Source: S5-A14a sp022766365 (lineage in GTDB: Bacteria > Bacillota > Clostridia > Peptostreptococcales > Anaerovoracaceae). Taken from it: DNA of 64,000 bases. The stretch lies in the NCBI GenBank assembly GCA_050313295.1, contig JBNPLD010000003.1. One strand, given 5' to 3'. The notes under the pieces are model-generated. The model was not told the DNA's origin. It did no database searches and saw only the letters and a program-made list of their open reading frames with translations. Shown piece after piece: positions 52,532 through 60,968 of the stretch. The translations under genes and the position numbers were made by a program. Every line of letters begins with the position of its first letter. Position 1 is the first letter of the stretch.

Positions 52532-52560
52532 ATTATACATTTTAAGTATTTATAAGTAAA
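52532..52560 (-). promoter_or_regulatory. Predicted promoter of the alanine symporter gene
   Basis: Minus-strand TTTACT (complement of 52555-52560), 17-base spacer and TATAAT (complement of 52532-52537), about 52 bases before the start. The surrounding 80 bases are very A/T-rich. Confidence 0.55.
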
Positions 52561-52660
52561 GTAAATTTTGTATTTTTCTTAAAACATTTTTATTTGCTTA
52601 TCATATTTAATGGGTTAAATAAATAAATATTATTTTCTTTGTGTTTTTTCATAACATTCC

Positions 52661-52705
52661 AAAAAATAAAAAAAGCGACTCGTTCGAATGATTTGTGGAG
52701 TCGCT
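52661..52705 (-). terminator. Terminator of the trigger-factor-like lipoprotein gene
   Basis: Stem AGCGACTC/GAGTCGCT (52674-52681 with 52698-52705) followed on the minus strand by TTTTTTATTTTTT. A very good intrinsic terminator. Confidence 0.9.
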
Positions 52706-52733
52706 ATGTCTTAATATTTTTTAATTTTCACCT

Positions 52734-53843
52734 TTATTGAGTTTTTGTGTTCTTACCGAGATCCATCAATTTCGTTGCAACCTTCTCTGAAAGTACATAA
52801 TATTTATAGTCGAACAGATCAATAGCCTCTTTCTTATTCATTTTATATTCTTTTTCAAACTTATCTGCATTCAGGTTCATGGATTTCAATATGCTTTCAA
52901 ATTGATTCTCTCTTTCCTTATCGGTAGCCTCGATACTCTCCTTCTTTGCTATCGCTGCAACTACCAGTTTTCTTTTTACCGTCATTTCGGCATCTTTCTT
53001 AATTTGTTTTTCCAGTTCCTTTGATGGGTCTTTTACATCCTTGTTACCTCCAAACATTGATTTTGCATATTGCTCAAAACTGAGCTTCTGCTTTGAAAGA
53101 ACCATCTTTTCCATTATATCCTTACTTCTTTTAACTTCCTCATCAACCAAATCCTTTGGCAATTTCTCAAATTTAGTGTTGCTTATCACAGTATTTAGAA
53201 GTTGATATTTAGCTTCGTCTTTTGCAGCCTTATTGGCATTTATATTCAGTTCTTCCTTTACAGAGGCCCTATACTCATCTACAGATTTATATTTGGTATT
53301 CTTACGAACCCATTCGTCAGTGAGCTCGGGAATTATTTTTTTATCAATATAGTTGATAGTTATATCAAAGTCAACCGGTTTTCCTGCCAGTTCTTTCGCG
53401 TGATACTCTTCCGGAAACTGTAAATTCAAAGTGAAGGTCTCACCTACTTTGTGACCTTTAATTCCTTCAGAAAAGCCCTCAATCATAGGTGTCTGACCAA
53501 GAACCATATTAAAGCTGTCTGAACTTCCCCCATTAAACTCTTTACCGTCGATCTTACCTACAAATTTTATATTAACAGAATCACCATCTTTCACTACGGT
53601 ATCTGCGGAAGTGTTTTTCTCTGTCCTTGCATTTTTAGCTAATGCTGTGTCTATATATTGCTTTACTTCTTCATCTTTAGTGGTGATATTCTCAAGGTGA
53701 TACTCCAAATTCTTATAATCTGCCAACTTCATGATTTTGTTCATATCCTGCTTTTCATAAGAATCACCTCCACCACACCCGGCCAGACACACGATAATCA
53801 TCATTATAACCATCAGCAAAACTGCTATTTTGTTTTTTTTCAT
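52734..53843 (-). CDS. Lipoprotein with trigger factor-type PPIase and chaperone domains
   Basis: A 369-residue protein with a lipoprotein signal peptide (LAGC, Cys23) followed by a trigger factor-like body: an FKBP-type peptidyl-prolyl isomerase domain (about residues 85-170, GDSVNIKFVGKIDGKEFNGG and VGETFTLNLQFPEEYHAKELAGK) and the helical trigger factor C-terminal domain (about 175-360). The ribosome-binding N-terminal domain of trigger factor is missing and replaced by the signal peptide. It should therefore act as a folding factor on the outer face of the membrane, in the manner of PrsA. ATG 53843 follows GAGGAGA. Single gene, strong terminator. The domain reading is by motif, not by alignment. 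Confidence 0.85.
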   Translation of the reverse strand: MKKNKIAVLLMVIMMIIVCLAGCGGGDSYEKQDMNKIMKLADYKNLEYHLENITTKDEEVKQYIDTALAKNARTEKNTSADTVVKDGDSVNIKFVGKIDGKEFNGGSSDSFNMVLGQTPMIEGFSEGIKGHKVGETFTLNLQFPEEYHAKELAGKPVDFDITINYIDKKIIPELTDEWVRKNTKYKSVDEYRASVKEELNINANKAAKDEAKYQLLNTVISNTKFEKLPKDLVDEEVKRSKDIMEKMVLSKQKLSFEQYAKSMFGGNKDVKDPSKELEKQIKKDAEMTVKRKLVVAAIAKKESIEATDKERENQFESILKSMNLNADKFEKEYKMNKKEAIDLFDYKYYVLSEKVATKLMDLGKNTKTQ

Positions 53844-53945
53844 ATAAACTCTCCTCAAATTATCCTTTTACCATGCACCATTTACTTAAATCCTATATTC
53901 ACTGTTTCTCAAACAGGATCCACATGTTAATCACCCTTAAGAGAC

Positions 53946-54890
53946 TCACCTTTTCTGCTCTGCAACAAGGCGCTTCGCCCTTCTCTTCTTCTTAGATTCT
54001 CCTGCAGTTACAATGTACACGAGCATCAATACAGTTACAACATATGGGGTAATCGCAGTTATGTCCGATGGAATTCCAACACTTTGAAGTCTGAGCCCGA
54101 GGGCATTCAAAAATCCGAACAAAAGAGCCGCCAAAAATACTCTCGGAGGATTGGCCATTCCAAAGATGACACAGGCAAATGCGATAAATCCTCTGTTCGC
54201 ACTCATTCCTTCTGCAAACATCGTCAAGTAACCGAGTGAAAGATGTGCCCCCGCAAATCCGCACAGTATACCGCACAAAATGCTTGCTATAAATTTCATT
54301 TTATCAGGATTTATTCCCGCGGTTGCCAGAGATTCCGGATGCTCACCTGCAGCTCTGATCCAGAAACCATATGGAGTCTTATACAGAAGAAACCACACCA
54401 GAAACACAAAAATCCAGGTGACATATACAAAGATTGAATGTCCGTTGAGAAGTGGTCCTATGACAGGAATACTCTCCAACCAAGGCAAGTTTACACTTGG
54501 CAATGGAACTATCCCCTTATCTGCGAAAGTTCCTTTTACTCCGAAAATGGATCTCAATAGAAATACGGTGGTTCCCGCAGCAAAAGTATTCAGAGCCATT
54601 CCGATGATAAATTCATCGCTCCTGAGTTTAACCACAAATACAGCAAAGAATATTCCGATTATAATTCCACACATCACTGCTGCAAAGACTCCCATGAGAG
54701 CATTGGTCATGGCAAAACTAACCGCAACAGCCGCAAAACATCCCACAAGCATCATGCCTTCCATTCCGATATTCATTATTCCGGCTTGCTCAGTCAAAAG
54801 TCCGCCGAGTGCTGCAAGTATCACCGGTGTTGCTGTTCTCAATGTATTTTGGAAAAGCCCCAAATTAAATATCTCAGATAGATTACCCAT
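53946..54890 (-). CDS. Nucleoside ABC transporter permease (second subunit)
   Basis: A 314-residue permease of the branched-chain/ribose-type (BPD_transp_2) family, matching NupQ/YufQ. The TPVILAALGGLLTEQAGIMNIG segment near the N terminus is typical of the second permease in BMP-type nucleoside importers. Eight to nine membrane segments are visible. ATG 54890 comes one base after the TAG stop of the first permease gene, and the AAGGGGG ribosome site lies in that gene's last codons, so translation is coupled. Confidence 0.9.
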   Translation of the reverse strand: MGNLSEIFNLGLFQNTLRTATPVILAALGGLLTEQAGIMNIGMEGMMLVGCFAAVAVSFAMTNALMGVFAAVMCGIIIGIFFAVFVVKLRSDEFIIGMALNTFAAGTTVFLLRSIFGVKGTFADKGIVPLPSVNLPWLESIPVIGPLLNGHSIFVYVTWIFVFLVWFLLYKTPYGFWIRAAGEHPESLATAGINPDKMKFIASILCGILCGFAGAHLSLGYLTMFAEGMSANRGFIAFACVIFGMANPPRVFLAALLFGFLNALGLRLQSVGIPSDITAITPYVVTVLMLVYIVTAGESKKKRRAKRLVAEQKR

Positions 54891-54891
54891 A

Positions 54892-56037
54892 CTATTCTTC
54901 CCCCTTCGATCCAAGGTCATCTAGGCCCATGTCATCTGACAATTCTTCCATCGAAAACCTGCTATCTGTTTCTTCCGCTTTATATCTCTTAGCTTTAAAT
55001 TTTCCGAAGGCGTCTCCGAAAAACTGCTTAAATCCTCCTTGAGCCGCCATGAGAAATATTATAACGGCAAATATAATTTGTGAAATTTCTCCGGATATTC
55101 CAGTTGACAATTCCATAGCATAAGCGCCTATTTTCAAAGTTCCAAAGAAAAAGCTCATAGCGATAATTCCAAAGGGATTGTAATTCATTATCATAGCTAA
55201 AAGCATCCCATCGAAGTAGAATTCATTACTTATATTCTCAGTAAATCTTCCTTGTATACCATATACTTCCATCATTCCAACCACGCCACAAATGGCGCCT
55301 GAAGCAATCATGGACCAAATCATCAGCTTATCTTTCTTCAATCCGACAAATTCAGAAAATTTAGGATTTTCTCCGGTAACTTTCATTTCAAGACCCAGGG
55401 TTGTTTTTCCCATGACATACCATACGAGCAGAGCTATGACCGCAGAATAAAAAAGAGCCGTTGTCAGGTTAGACGCCGGTATGAGCTTTGCGAGTTTAAA
55501 AACAAATACATTTTCAGTAGCTGCAAGGACACCTTTTTCCGTGGACTTCAAAGGGCCGTTGATCAGATACTTACAGAAAAATATAGCAGCTGAGTTCAAC
55601 ATAATAGTTGTTATAACCTCGCTAACATTGAATTTAACCCTGAGCCATGCAGGAATCCATGCAAATGCACCACCTACAATTGCTCCTGCTATTATGGCCA
55701 GCGGAATCACGATTATTGGAGAGGCAGAGCTCATAAGCACACCTACCATAGTGGCAGCAAGTCCTCCAAGATAAAGCTGACCTTCTCCGCCGACATTGAA
55801 CATTCCTGCCTTTGCTGCAACAGCCATAGCTAAAGCCGTCAGACAAAGATTCATAGATTTTGCCACGGTGTTACCAAACACTCTGCTGTTCCCGAATACC
55901 CCTTCTATCATTGCACCATAACCTTCGCCCGGACTGTGTCCGGTTACCATGATTAAAAGTGCACCGATGAAAAGTGCAACGACAATGCTGATAAACAGAG
56001 ACAGTATGTAAGAATAGTCTATTTTGAATTTATTCAT
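54892..56037 (-). CDS. Nucleoside ABC transporter permease (first subunit)
   Basis: A 381-residue permease of the same family, matching NupP/YufP. Eight or more membrane segments; the ALAMAVAAKAGMFNVGGEGQLYLGG stretch is the family signature facing the ATPase. The C terminus has an acidic cytoplasmic extension (about residues 345-381). The start overlaps the end of the ATPase gene by eight bases. Confidence 0.9.
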   Translation of the reverse strand: MNKFKIDYSYILSLFISIVVALFIGALLIMVTGHSPGEGYGAMIEGVFGNSRVFGNTVAKSMNLCLTALAMAVAAKAGMFNVGGEGQLYLGGLAATMVGVLMSSASPIIVIPLAIIAGAIVGGAFAWIPAWLRVKFNVSEVITTIMLNSAAIFFCKYLINGPLKSTEKGVLAATENVFVFKLAKLIPASNLTTALFYSAVIALLVWYVMGKTTLGLEMKVTGENPKFSEFVGLKKDKLMIWSMIASGAICGVVGMMEVYGIQGRFTENISNEFYFDGMLLAMIMNYNPFGIIAMSFFFGTLKIGAYAMELSTGISGEISQIIFAVIIFLMAAQGGFKQFFGDAFGKFKAKRYKAEETDSRFSMEELSDDMGLDDLGSKGEE

Positions 56038-57589
56038 CTTTTGTCTCCCTTCTATCTCCCGTCATATAATAACCTATGTCCATTTTGCTGATTTCCCCTG
56101 TCTTGAAATGTCCGGTAATTCTGCCCTCATATATTGTAACAATGCGATCACTGAGTCTGAAAACCTCATCAAGATCAGCGCTCGCAAGCAGAATAGCAGC
56201 TCCGTTGTTACGCTTTTCTATTATTTTGTCATGTATGAACTCCATGGCACCAATATCGACTCCTCGTGTAGGCTGTGCAATTACCAGCACAGGTGTGTCG
56301 TAAGAAAACTCTCTGGCAACAACCACCTTCTGCATATTCCCCCCAGACAGAGATTCTACTCGAGTGCTTATACCGGCTCCTCTTATGTCAAACTTCTTAA
56401 ATAAATCTTCTGCATACCTTACTATTGATGACTTTCTGAGATGAATACCTTTCCATGAGAATGGCCTTCGGCGTTCCTTGCCTATGATTATATTTTCGAC
56501 TATTGTGGAATGTCCGCTGACTCCCGTACTTATTCTGTCCTCAGGTATATGTGCAACTCCTTGCTCTCTGATCTCCCCGGCGCTCAACTCAGTTACATCT
56601 TTACCTTGGATAAATACCTCTCCTGACTCAATATGCCTAAGCCCTGTTACGGCTTCAATAAGCTCACTCTGTCCGTTACCTTCTATAGCCGCGATACCGA
56701 GAATTTCTCCCTCGCGTACTTCCATGCTTATGCCGTTGACTGCAGGAAGTCCTCTATCATCAGCCACAAAAACATCACGAATACTTATTTTGACCTCACC
56801 TGTTTCACCTGTCTTTTCAAGTTTGTCCAAGAGAACTTCTCTTCCAACCATCATCTCCGCAAGGATTCTTTCGTTCACATCACAGGTTTCTTTAACTCCG
56901 ACAAGTTTTCCCTGACGCATAACTCCAACCCTATCGGATATTGCCATAACTTCATAGAGCTTATGTGTAATGATTATGACTGTCATGCCGATTTCTTTAA
57001 CAACTCTTTTGATTACCTGAAAAAGTTCCTCGGTCTCACTTGGAGTCAACACAGCTGTAGGCTCATCCAATATCAGAACATCTGCTCCTCTGTAAAGTGT
57101 CTTGAGTATTTCAACTCTCTGCTGAATGCCTACGCTAGTCTCCCTCAAAATATCTTTAGGATTGACCTTTAGTCCATATTCCTTAACCAGGTTTTCTGTA
57201 ATTTCATTCGCCTTGGCAAGATCATAGATAAACCCTGACTTTCTTGGTTCCTTGCTCAAGACTATATTCTGGGCAACAGTAAAAGATGGTACCAACATAA
57301 AATGTTGATGTACCATTCCTATACCCTTAGATATGGAAACCCCCGGATGGAAACTCTCAAGTTTCTCTCCCTTAACATAAACCTCTCCGGATGTAGGCTT
57401 GTTGATTCCATATAAAATGTTCATCAGGGTACTCTTACCTGCTCCATTCTCACCTACCAGAGCAAAAACTTCACCCCTTCTAATGTCCAGGCTAACATCA
57501 TCGTTGGCCAACACACCCGGAAATTCCATTGATACATTTTTAAACTGTACTATGGTTTCCTGTGTTTCTGTATTGCTTTCTGATTTCAA
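56030..57589 (-). CDS. Nucleoside ABC transporter ATPase (tandem domains)
   Basis: A 519-residue protein with two ABC domains, matching NupO/YufO. Domain 1 (about 14-250) has Walker A GENGAGKST and Walker B LILDEPTAVL, with a degenerate signature (VGIQQR). Domain 2 (about 265-505) has a degenerate Walker A (IEGNGQSE), the signature LSGGNMQKV and VLVIAQPTRGVD. Such asymmetry is usual in sugar and nucleoside importers. The start is a TTG at 57589 with AAGGAG nine bases upstream; the next ATG would cut into domain 1. Confidence 0.92.
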   Translation of the reverse strand: MKSESNTETQETIVQFKNVSMEFPGVLANDDVSLDIRRGEVFALVGENGAGKSTLMNILYGINKPTSGEVYVKGEKLESFHPGVSISKGIGMVHQHFMLVPSFTVAQNIVLSKEPRKSGFIYDLAKANEITENLVKEYGLKVNPKDILRETSVGIQQRVEILKTLYRGADVLILDEPTAVLTPSETEELFQVIKRVVKEIGMTVIIITHKLYEVMAISDRVGVMRQGKLVGVKETCDVNERILAEMMVGREVLLDKLEKTGETGEVKISIRDVFVADDRGLPAVNGISMEVREGEILGIAAIEGNGQSELIEAVTGLRHIESGEVFIQGKDVTELSAGEIREQGVAHIPEDRISTGVSGHSTIVENIIIGKERRRPFSWKGIHLRKSSIVRYAEDLFKKFDIRGAGISTRVESLSGGNMQKVVVAREFSYDTPVLVIAQPTRGVDIGAMEFIHDKIIEKRNNGAAILLASADLDEVFRLSDRIVTIYEGRITGHFKTGEISKMDIGYYMTGDRRETKDE

Positions 57590-57603
57590 ATATCCTTACT
57601 CCT

Positions 57604-57633
57604 TAAAAGCTCCCTGTCATCTCTGCAGGGAGC
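57604..57633 (-). terminator. Attenuator hairpin between the binding protein and ATPase genes
   Basis: Stem GCTCCCTG/CAGGGAGC (57609-57616 with 57626-57633), loop of nine bases, followed on the minus strand by TTTT and then the AAGGAG site of the ATPase gene. Partial termination here would make the binding protein more abundant than the membrane components. Confidence 0.6.
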
Positions 57634-57675
57634 CTTAAATTCCTTGAAACAATCTGACTTGATGTATAGCTATTG

Positions 57676-58695
57676 CTACTGTCTAGCAGTATCAACCTTA
57701 ATCTTTCCGTCAACAATATCTTTTTGAATATTTTCAACTTCCTTCTTAAGCTCGTCCGATACCTGTTGTGCCGCATCTTTTTCACCATATCCGACAGATA
57801 TAAATCCTGTTGCCATATCAGCTACCCAAGTCCTATTTCCCTCGAATTTTCCGTCCTTCACAAAATCCTTCACAACCTTGTAAATTGACTCATCGACGTT
57901 CTTTACCATCGAACATATAATTGTATCAGGAGCTATATACTTCTGATCCGAATCTACTCCTATGACATAGTAACCGTCCTCTTTACCGGATTCAATTACA
58001 CCGGATCCTGAATTACCTGCCACAGCAAAAATTATATCCGCTCCCTTACTGTGAAGAGCCTGTGCACACTCTTTACCCTGTGCAGGATCCTCAAAATCCC
58101 CAACATAATTCTTCACGATCTTGATATCAGGATTTGCCTTCTTTGCACCCTGCTCATACCCGACGATGAAATCATTGATAGTGTCCTGGTCAAGTCCACC
58201 GACAGCACCTATTGTACCGGTTTTACTCATCTTCGCAGCAATGTAACCAACCAGATAAGAACCTTCATTTTGTGCATAATTTATATACAAAATATTCTCA
58301 TGATTCTTCTCGCCGGCGTTGTCTACCCAGATGAATTTCTTATCCGGATAGTCATCTGCAACCTTTTCGATATCCCCGAACTCCCAACCTACAGGTATGA
58401 TTATATCAGCCTTGTCCGCTGCATTTCTCATCTGTTGCTCAAAGTTCTCACCTCTGCACTCTATAGTCATGGGCTTTACAAGTCCTTCATCTGTCAACAT
58501 GTCCAGGCCCTTCTTCGAAGAATCGTAAAATGATCTGTCACCGAATCCGTCTGCTACAACAACAGCAACAACAGGCTTCCCGTCCTTCTTGTCACCACTG
58601 TCCTTGCCCTTATCCTTATCACCACAACCTGCAAGAAGTGCTGTCATAGAAATTACCATCACAACAGAGATAGCTAAAACTACAAATTTTCTCAT
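57676..58695 (-). CDS. BMP-family nucleoside-binding lipoprotein
   Basis: A 339-residue substrate-binding lipoprotein of the basic membrane protein (BmpA/PnrA/NupN) family, which binds purine nucleosides. The signal peptide ends in LLAGC (Cys24), followed by a Lys/Asp-rich linker and the periplasmic-binding fold, with VVADGFGDRSFYDSSKKGLD, INYAQNEGSYLVGYIAAKMS and IGAVGGLDQDTINDFIVGYE as family regions. ATG 58695 follows GGAGG. First gene of the importer operon. Confidence 0.93.
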   Translation of the reverse strand: MRKFVVLAISVVMVISMTALLAGCGDKDKGKDSGDKKDGKPVVAVVVADGFGDRSFYDSSKKGLDMLTDEGLVKPMTIECRGENFEQQMRNAADKADIIIPVGWEFGDIEKVADDYPDKKFIWVDNAGEKNHENILYINYAQNEGSYLVGYIAAKMSKTGTIGAVGGLDQDTINDFIVGYEQGAKKANPDIKIVKNYVGDFEDPAQGKECAQALHSKGADIIFAVAGNSGSGVIESGKEDGYYVIGVDSDQKYIAPDTIICSMVKNVDESIYKVVKDFVKDGKFEGNRTWVADMATGFISVGYGEKDAAQQVSDELKKEVENIQKDIVDGKIKVDTARQ

Positions 58696-58782
58696 CTTTT
58701 CCTCCAGTAATATCACTTAATGATGTATTCTAAATATATGATCTAAGGTGTACGAAAATACGAGTACGCTCAGGCAAGATAG

Positions 58783-58812
58783 ATTATATGACATTCTAAA
58801 ATCCTATGTGTA
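58783..58812 (-). promoter_or_regulatory. Possible promoter of the nucleoside importer operon
   Basis: Minus-strand TATAAT (complement of 58783-58788) with a weak TACACA -35 box 18 bases upstream, giving a leader of about 80 bases. I looked for a purine riboswitch core in this leader and did not find one. Confidence 0.4.
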
Positions 58813-58870
58813 CTGATCATTTCCAAAACCCGATCAACAACAAACCACAACCCTGACGAAATTAATCCAA

Positions 58871-58921
58871 TCAAATAACTCGATTCCTCACTTAATCTCC
58901 TAAAAAACTCGACTTATTTGA
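58871..58921. repeat. Inverted repeat after the Cys-rich membrane peptide gene
   Basis: Arms TCAAATAA (58871-58878) and TTATTTGA (58914-58921), continued inward by TCGA on both sides after one C-C mismatch, with a loop of about 25 bases. It begins ten bases after the stop codon and may act as terminator despite the missing T-run. Confidence 0.4.
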
Positions 58922-58930
58922 CCGCATAAG

Positions 58931-59167
58931 CTAGCCCTGCTCAGAGCCTTTATCATTTGCAATGCTGGCCTCTATACGCTTGATGTCCTTCTCAGGAATA
59001 CCGCAGGAAGCCGCACTTGCACATCCGCTGCAACCCATGCCGCAGCCTCCTTTGAACCCTTCTCCATCGCTGTTCTTCTCACCGAAATATACAAGAGCAA
59101 ATCCAATTGCAGCAATTGCAACTGCTGCCAAAATTATATATCCTATATGACTGAAAAAATAATCCAT
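58931..59167 (-). CDS. Cys-rich single-helix membrane peptide (FeoB-associated type)
   Basis: A 78-residue protein with one N-terminal membrane helix (about residues 8-28) followed by a short cytosolic part with four cysteines in a Gly-rich loop (Cys42, 46, 49, 55; GGCGMGCSGCASAASC). This layout resembles the FeoB-associated Cys-rich membrane proteins found beside ferrous iron transporters, but no feoB is near. Its ATG overlaps the stop codon of the GGGtGRT gene (TAATG), so it is translationally coupled to it. The cysteines could bind iron, an Fe-S cluster or zinc. Function unknown. Confidence 0.75.
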   Translation of the reverse strand: MDYFFSHIGYIILAAVAIAAIGFALVYFGEKNSDGEGFKGGCGMGCSGCASAASCGIPEKDIKRIEASIANDKGSEQG

Positions 59168-60165
59168 TATTTGCCACCTTCCTGAACGGCAACGGCTGTA
59201 GCAACGGTAGCTCCGACTATAGGATTGTTCCCCATTCCTATAAAGCCCATCATTTCAACATGAGCAGGAACAGAAGAACTGCCTGCAAACTGTGCATCGG
59301 AATGCATCCTTCCCATAGTATCTGTCATACCGTATGAAGCAGGCCCTGCCGCCATATTATCAGGGTGAAGAGTCCTTCCCGTACCTCCGCCCGAAGCTAC
59401 GGAGAAGTACTTTTCTCTCATTTCTGTTTTTTCTTTCTTATAGGTCCCGGCAACAGGATGCTGGAACCTTGTAGGGTTGGTAGAGTTGCCTGTGATTGAT
59501 ATATCAACACCTGCGTGATGCATTATTGCAACACCCTCTCTCACATCATCAGCACCGTAACACTTCACCTTGCCTCGCTCACCCTTTGAGTACTGAGTTT
59601 CCTCACATACACTCAGTTCTCCCTTGTGATAATCAAATTGAGTCCTAACGTAGGTAAAGCCGTTAATTCTCGATATAATCTGTGCTGCATCCTTACCAAG
59701 TCCATTTAGAACCACTCTTAAAGGCTTCTTTCTAACTTTGTTGGCAGAATTTGCAATACCTATTGCACCTTCAGCCGCAGCGAAAGATTCGTGACCGGCC
59801 AGAAAACAGAAACACTCAGTTTTTTCATTTAAAAGCATAGAAGCAAGATTCCCGTGACCAATGCCCACCTTTCTGTCTTCGGCAACAGATCCCGGAATAC
59901 AAAATGCCTGGAGACCTTCTCCGATTGCCCGTGCTGCGGATACCGCATCCAAAGCGCCCTTCTTGATTGCAATGGCAGCACCCAATGTATATGCCCAACA
60001 AGCATCATCAAAGCAGATAGTCTGAACACCTCTTACAAGCTCCATAGGGTCAAATCCCCTGTCGAGGCATATCTGCCTTGCCTCCTCCAGATCCTTAATC
60101 CCGTTATCTGCCATAACCTTTTCAATCTTATCTATACGTCTCTCATAATTCTCAAAATTAGCCAT
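59167..60165 (-). CDS. GGGtGRT family protein
   Basis: A 332-residue cytosolic protein of the conserved but uncharacterised GGGtGRT family, named after the motif seen here as GGGTGRT at residues 259-265. Eight cysteines are present (33, 51, 56, 89, 118, 120, 187, 202), and the C-terminal part is glycine-rich with MGFIGMGNNPIVGATVATAVA. It lies 11 bases after a NifU-like scaffold gene and is coupled to a Cys-rich membrane peptide, so an Fe-S or metal-related role is a reasonable inference; no reaction is known. Confidence 0.85.
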   Translation of the reverse strand: MANFENYERRIDKIEKVMADNGIKDLEEARQICLDRGFDPMELVRGVQTICFDDACWAYTLGAAIAIKKGALDAVSAARAIGEGLQAFCIPGSVAEDRKVGIGHGNLASMLLNEKTECFCFLAGHESFAAAEGAIGIANSANKVRKKPLRVVLNGLGKDAAQIISRINGFTYVRTQFDYHKGELSVCEETQYSKGERGKVKCYGADDVREGVAIMHHAGVDISITGNSTNPTRFQHPVAGTYKKEKTEMREKYFSVASGGGTGRTLHPDNMAAGPASYGMTDTMGRMHSDAQFAGSSSVPAHVEMMGFIGMGNNPIVGATVATAVAVQEGGK

Positions 60166-60176
60166 CGGTCTACCTC

Positions 60177-60869
60177 CTATTCATGTCTCGGATCAATATA
60201 CTTCACAGCTTCATCATATCTTCCATAGGTTCCGCAAGCTTCCTCAAAAGCATCCTTGTGCGGTTTCCCTGCTTTGATGAGCTCAAGCATCTTACCAAGA
60301 TTAACATACTTGTAGCCGATGATATTATTATCTTCATCCAGAGCCTGCTCGATTACATAACCCTCTGCAATTTCCAGATATCTGGCACCTTTTAAGTCAG
60401 TGGAATAAATGGTAGCTACCTGGCTCCTTATATTCTTCCCAAGATCCTCAAGACCTGAACCTACTGCCAGTCCACCCTCGGAGAATGCAGACTGAGATCT
60501 TCCATAAACAATCTGAAGGAAAAGTTCCCTCATTGCTGTATTGATAGCATCGCAAACCAAATCCGTGTTCAAAGCCTCAAGAATAGTCTTCCCGGTTAAA
60601 ATCTCTCCTGCCATCGCTGCAGAATGAGTCATACCGGAACATCCTATGCACTCAATAAGCGCTTCCTGTATAATTCCATCTTTAATGTTAAGGGTGAGTT
60701 TGCACGCTCCTTGCTGCGGAGCACACCATCCCACGCCATGAGTCAGTCCGGAAATATCCGTAACATCCTTAGCCTTAACCCATCTTCCTTCTTCCGGAAT
60801 CGGGGCAGGGCCGTGATCGGCTCCCTTGTTGACTATACACATCTCCTCAATCTCTTTCGTATAAATCAT
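60177..60869 (-). CDS. NifU/IscU-like iron-sulfur scaffold-related protein
   Basis: A 230-residue protein whose central part resembles the NifU N-terminal (IscU) scaffold fold. Cysteines in positions that could hold a cluster are Cys49 and Cys56 (GWCAPQQGAC) and Cys74 and Cys77 (IECIGCSGMTHSAAMAGEIL); the ECxGCxxxxxSA pattern is the IscU/NifU-type motif. An extra C-terminal region of about 90 residues has no known match. No cysteine desulfurase or sufBCD genes adjoin; it begins a three-gene operon with the GGGtGRT and Cys-rich membrane genes. AGGAGG precedes the ATG. Confidence 0.8.
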   Translation of the reverse strand: MIYTKEIEEMCIVNKGADHGPAPIPEEGRWVKAKDVTDISGLTHGVGWCAPQQGACKLTLNIKDGIIQEALIECIGCSGMTHSAAMAGEILTGKTILEALNTDLVCDAINTAMRELFLQIVYGRSQSAFSEGGLAVGSGLEDLGKNIRSQVATIYSTDLKGARYLEIAEGYVIEQALDEDNNIIGYKYVNLGKMLELIKAGKPHKDAFEEACGTYGRYDEAVKYIDPRHE

Positions 60870-60899
60870 ATGGTCCTCCTTGTCCGTTTAACTAAATCA

Positions 60900-60928
60900 A
60901 GTATAGCATTTACGCCTCTCTTTTTCAA
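60900..60928 (-). promoter_or_regulatory. Promoter of the NifU-like/GGGtGRT operon
   Basis: Minus-strand TTGAAA (complement of 60923-60928), 17-base spacer, TATACT (complement of 60900-60905) with TGC upstream making an extended -10. A strong candidate about 31 bases before the first gene. Confidence 0.7.
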
Positions 60929-60930
60929 CA

Positions 60931-60966
60931 AAATATCAGCCTTCTCCAAGCTTTTCCGAAAGGCCG
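60931..60966 (-). terminator. Terminator of coaBC
   Basis: Stem CGGCCTT/AAGGCTG on the minus strand (60960-60966 with 60937-60943, one G-U pair), followed by ATATTTTG, placed directly between the coaBC stop codon and the next promoter. Confidence 0.6.
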
Positions 60967-60968
60967 AT

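Noticed and set aside
54280..54924. Plus-strand open frame of 214 codons opposite the second permease gene
   Set aside because: Shadow of a conserved permease gene; composition and lack of start signals argue against coding.
58696..58930. Purine riboswitch upstream of the nucleoside importer
   Set aside because: No three-way-junction core or conserved loop words found; only an inverted repeat belonging to the upstream gene end.
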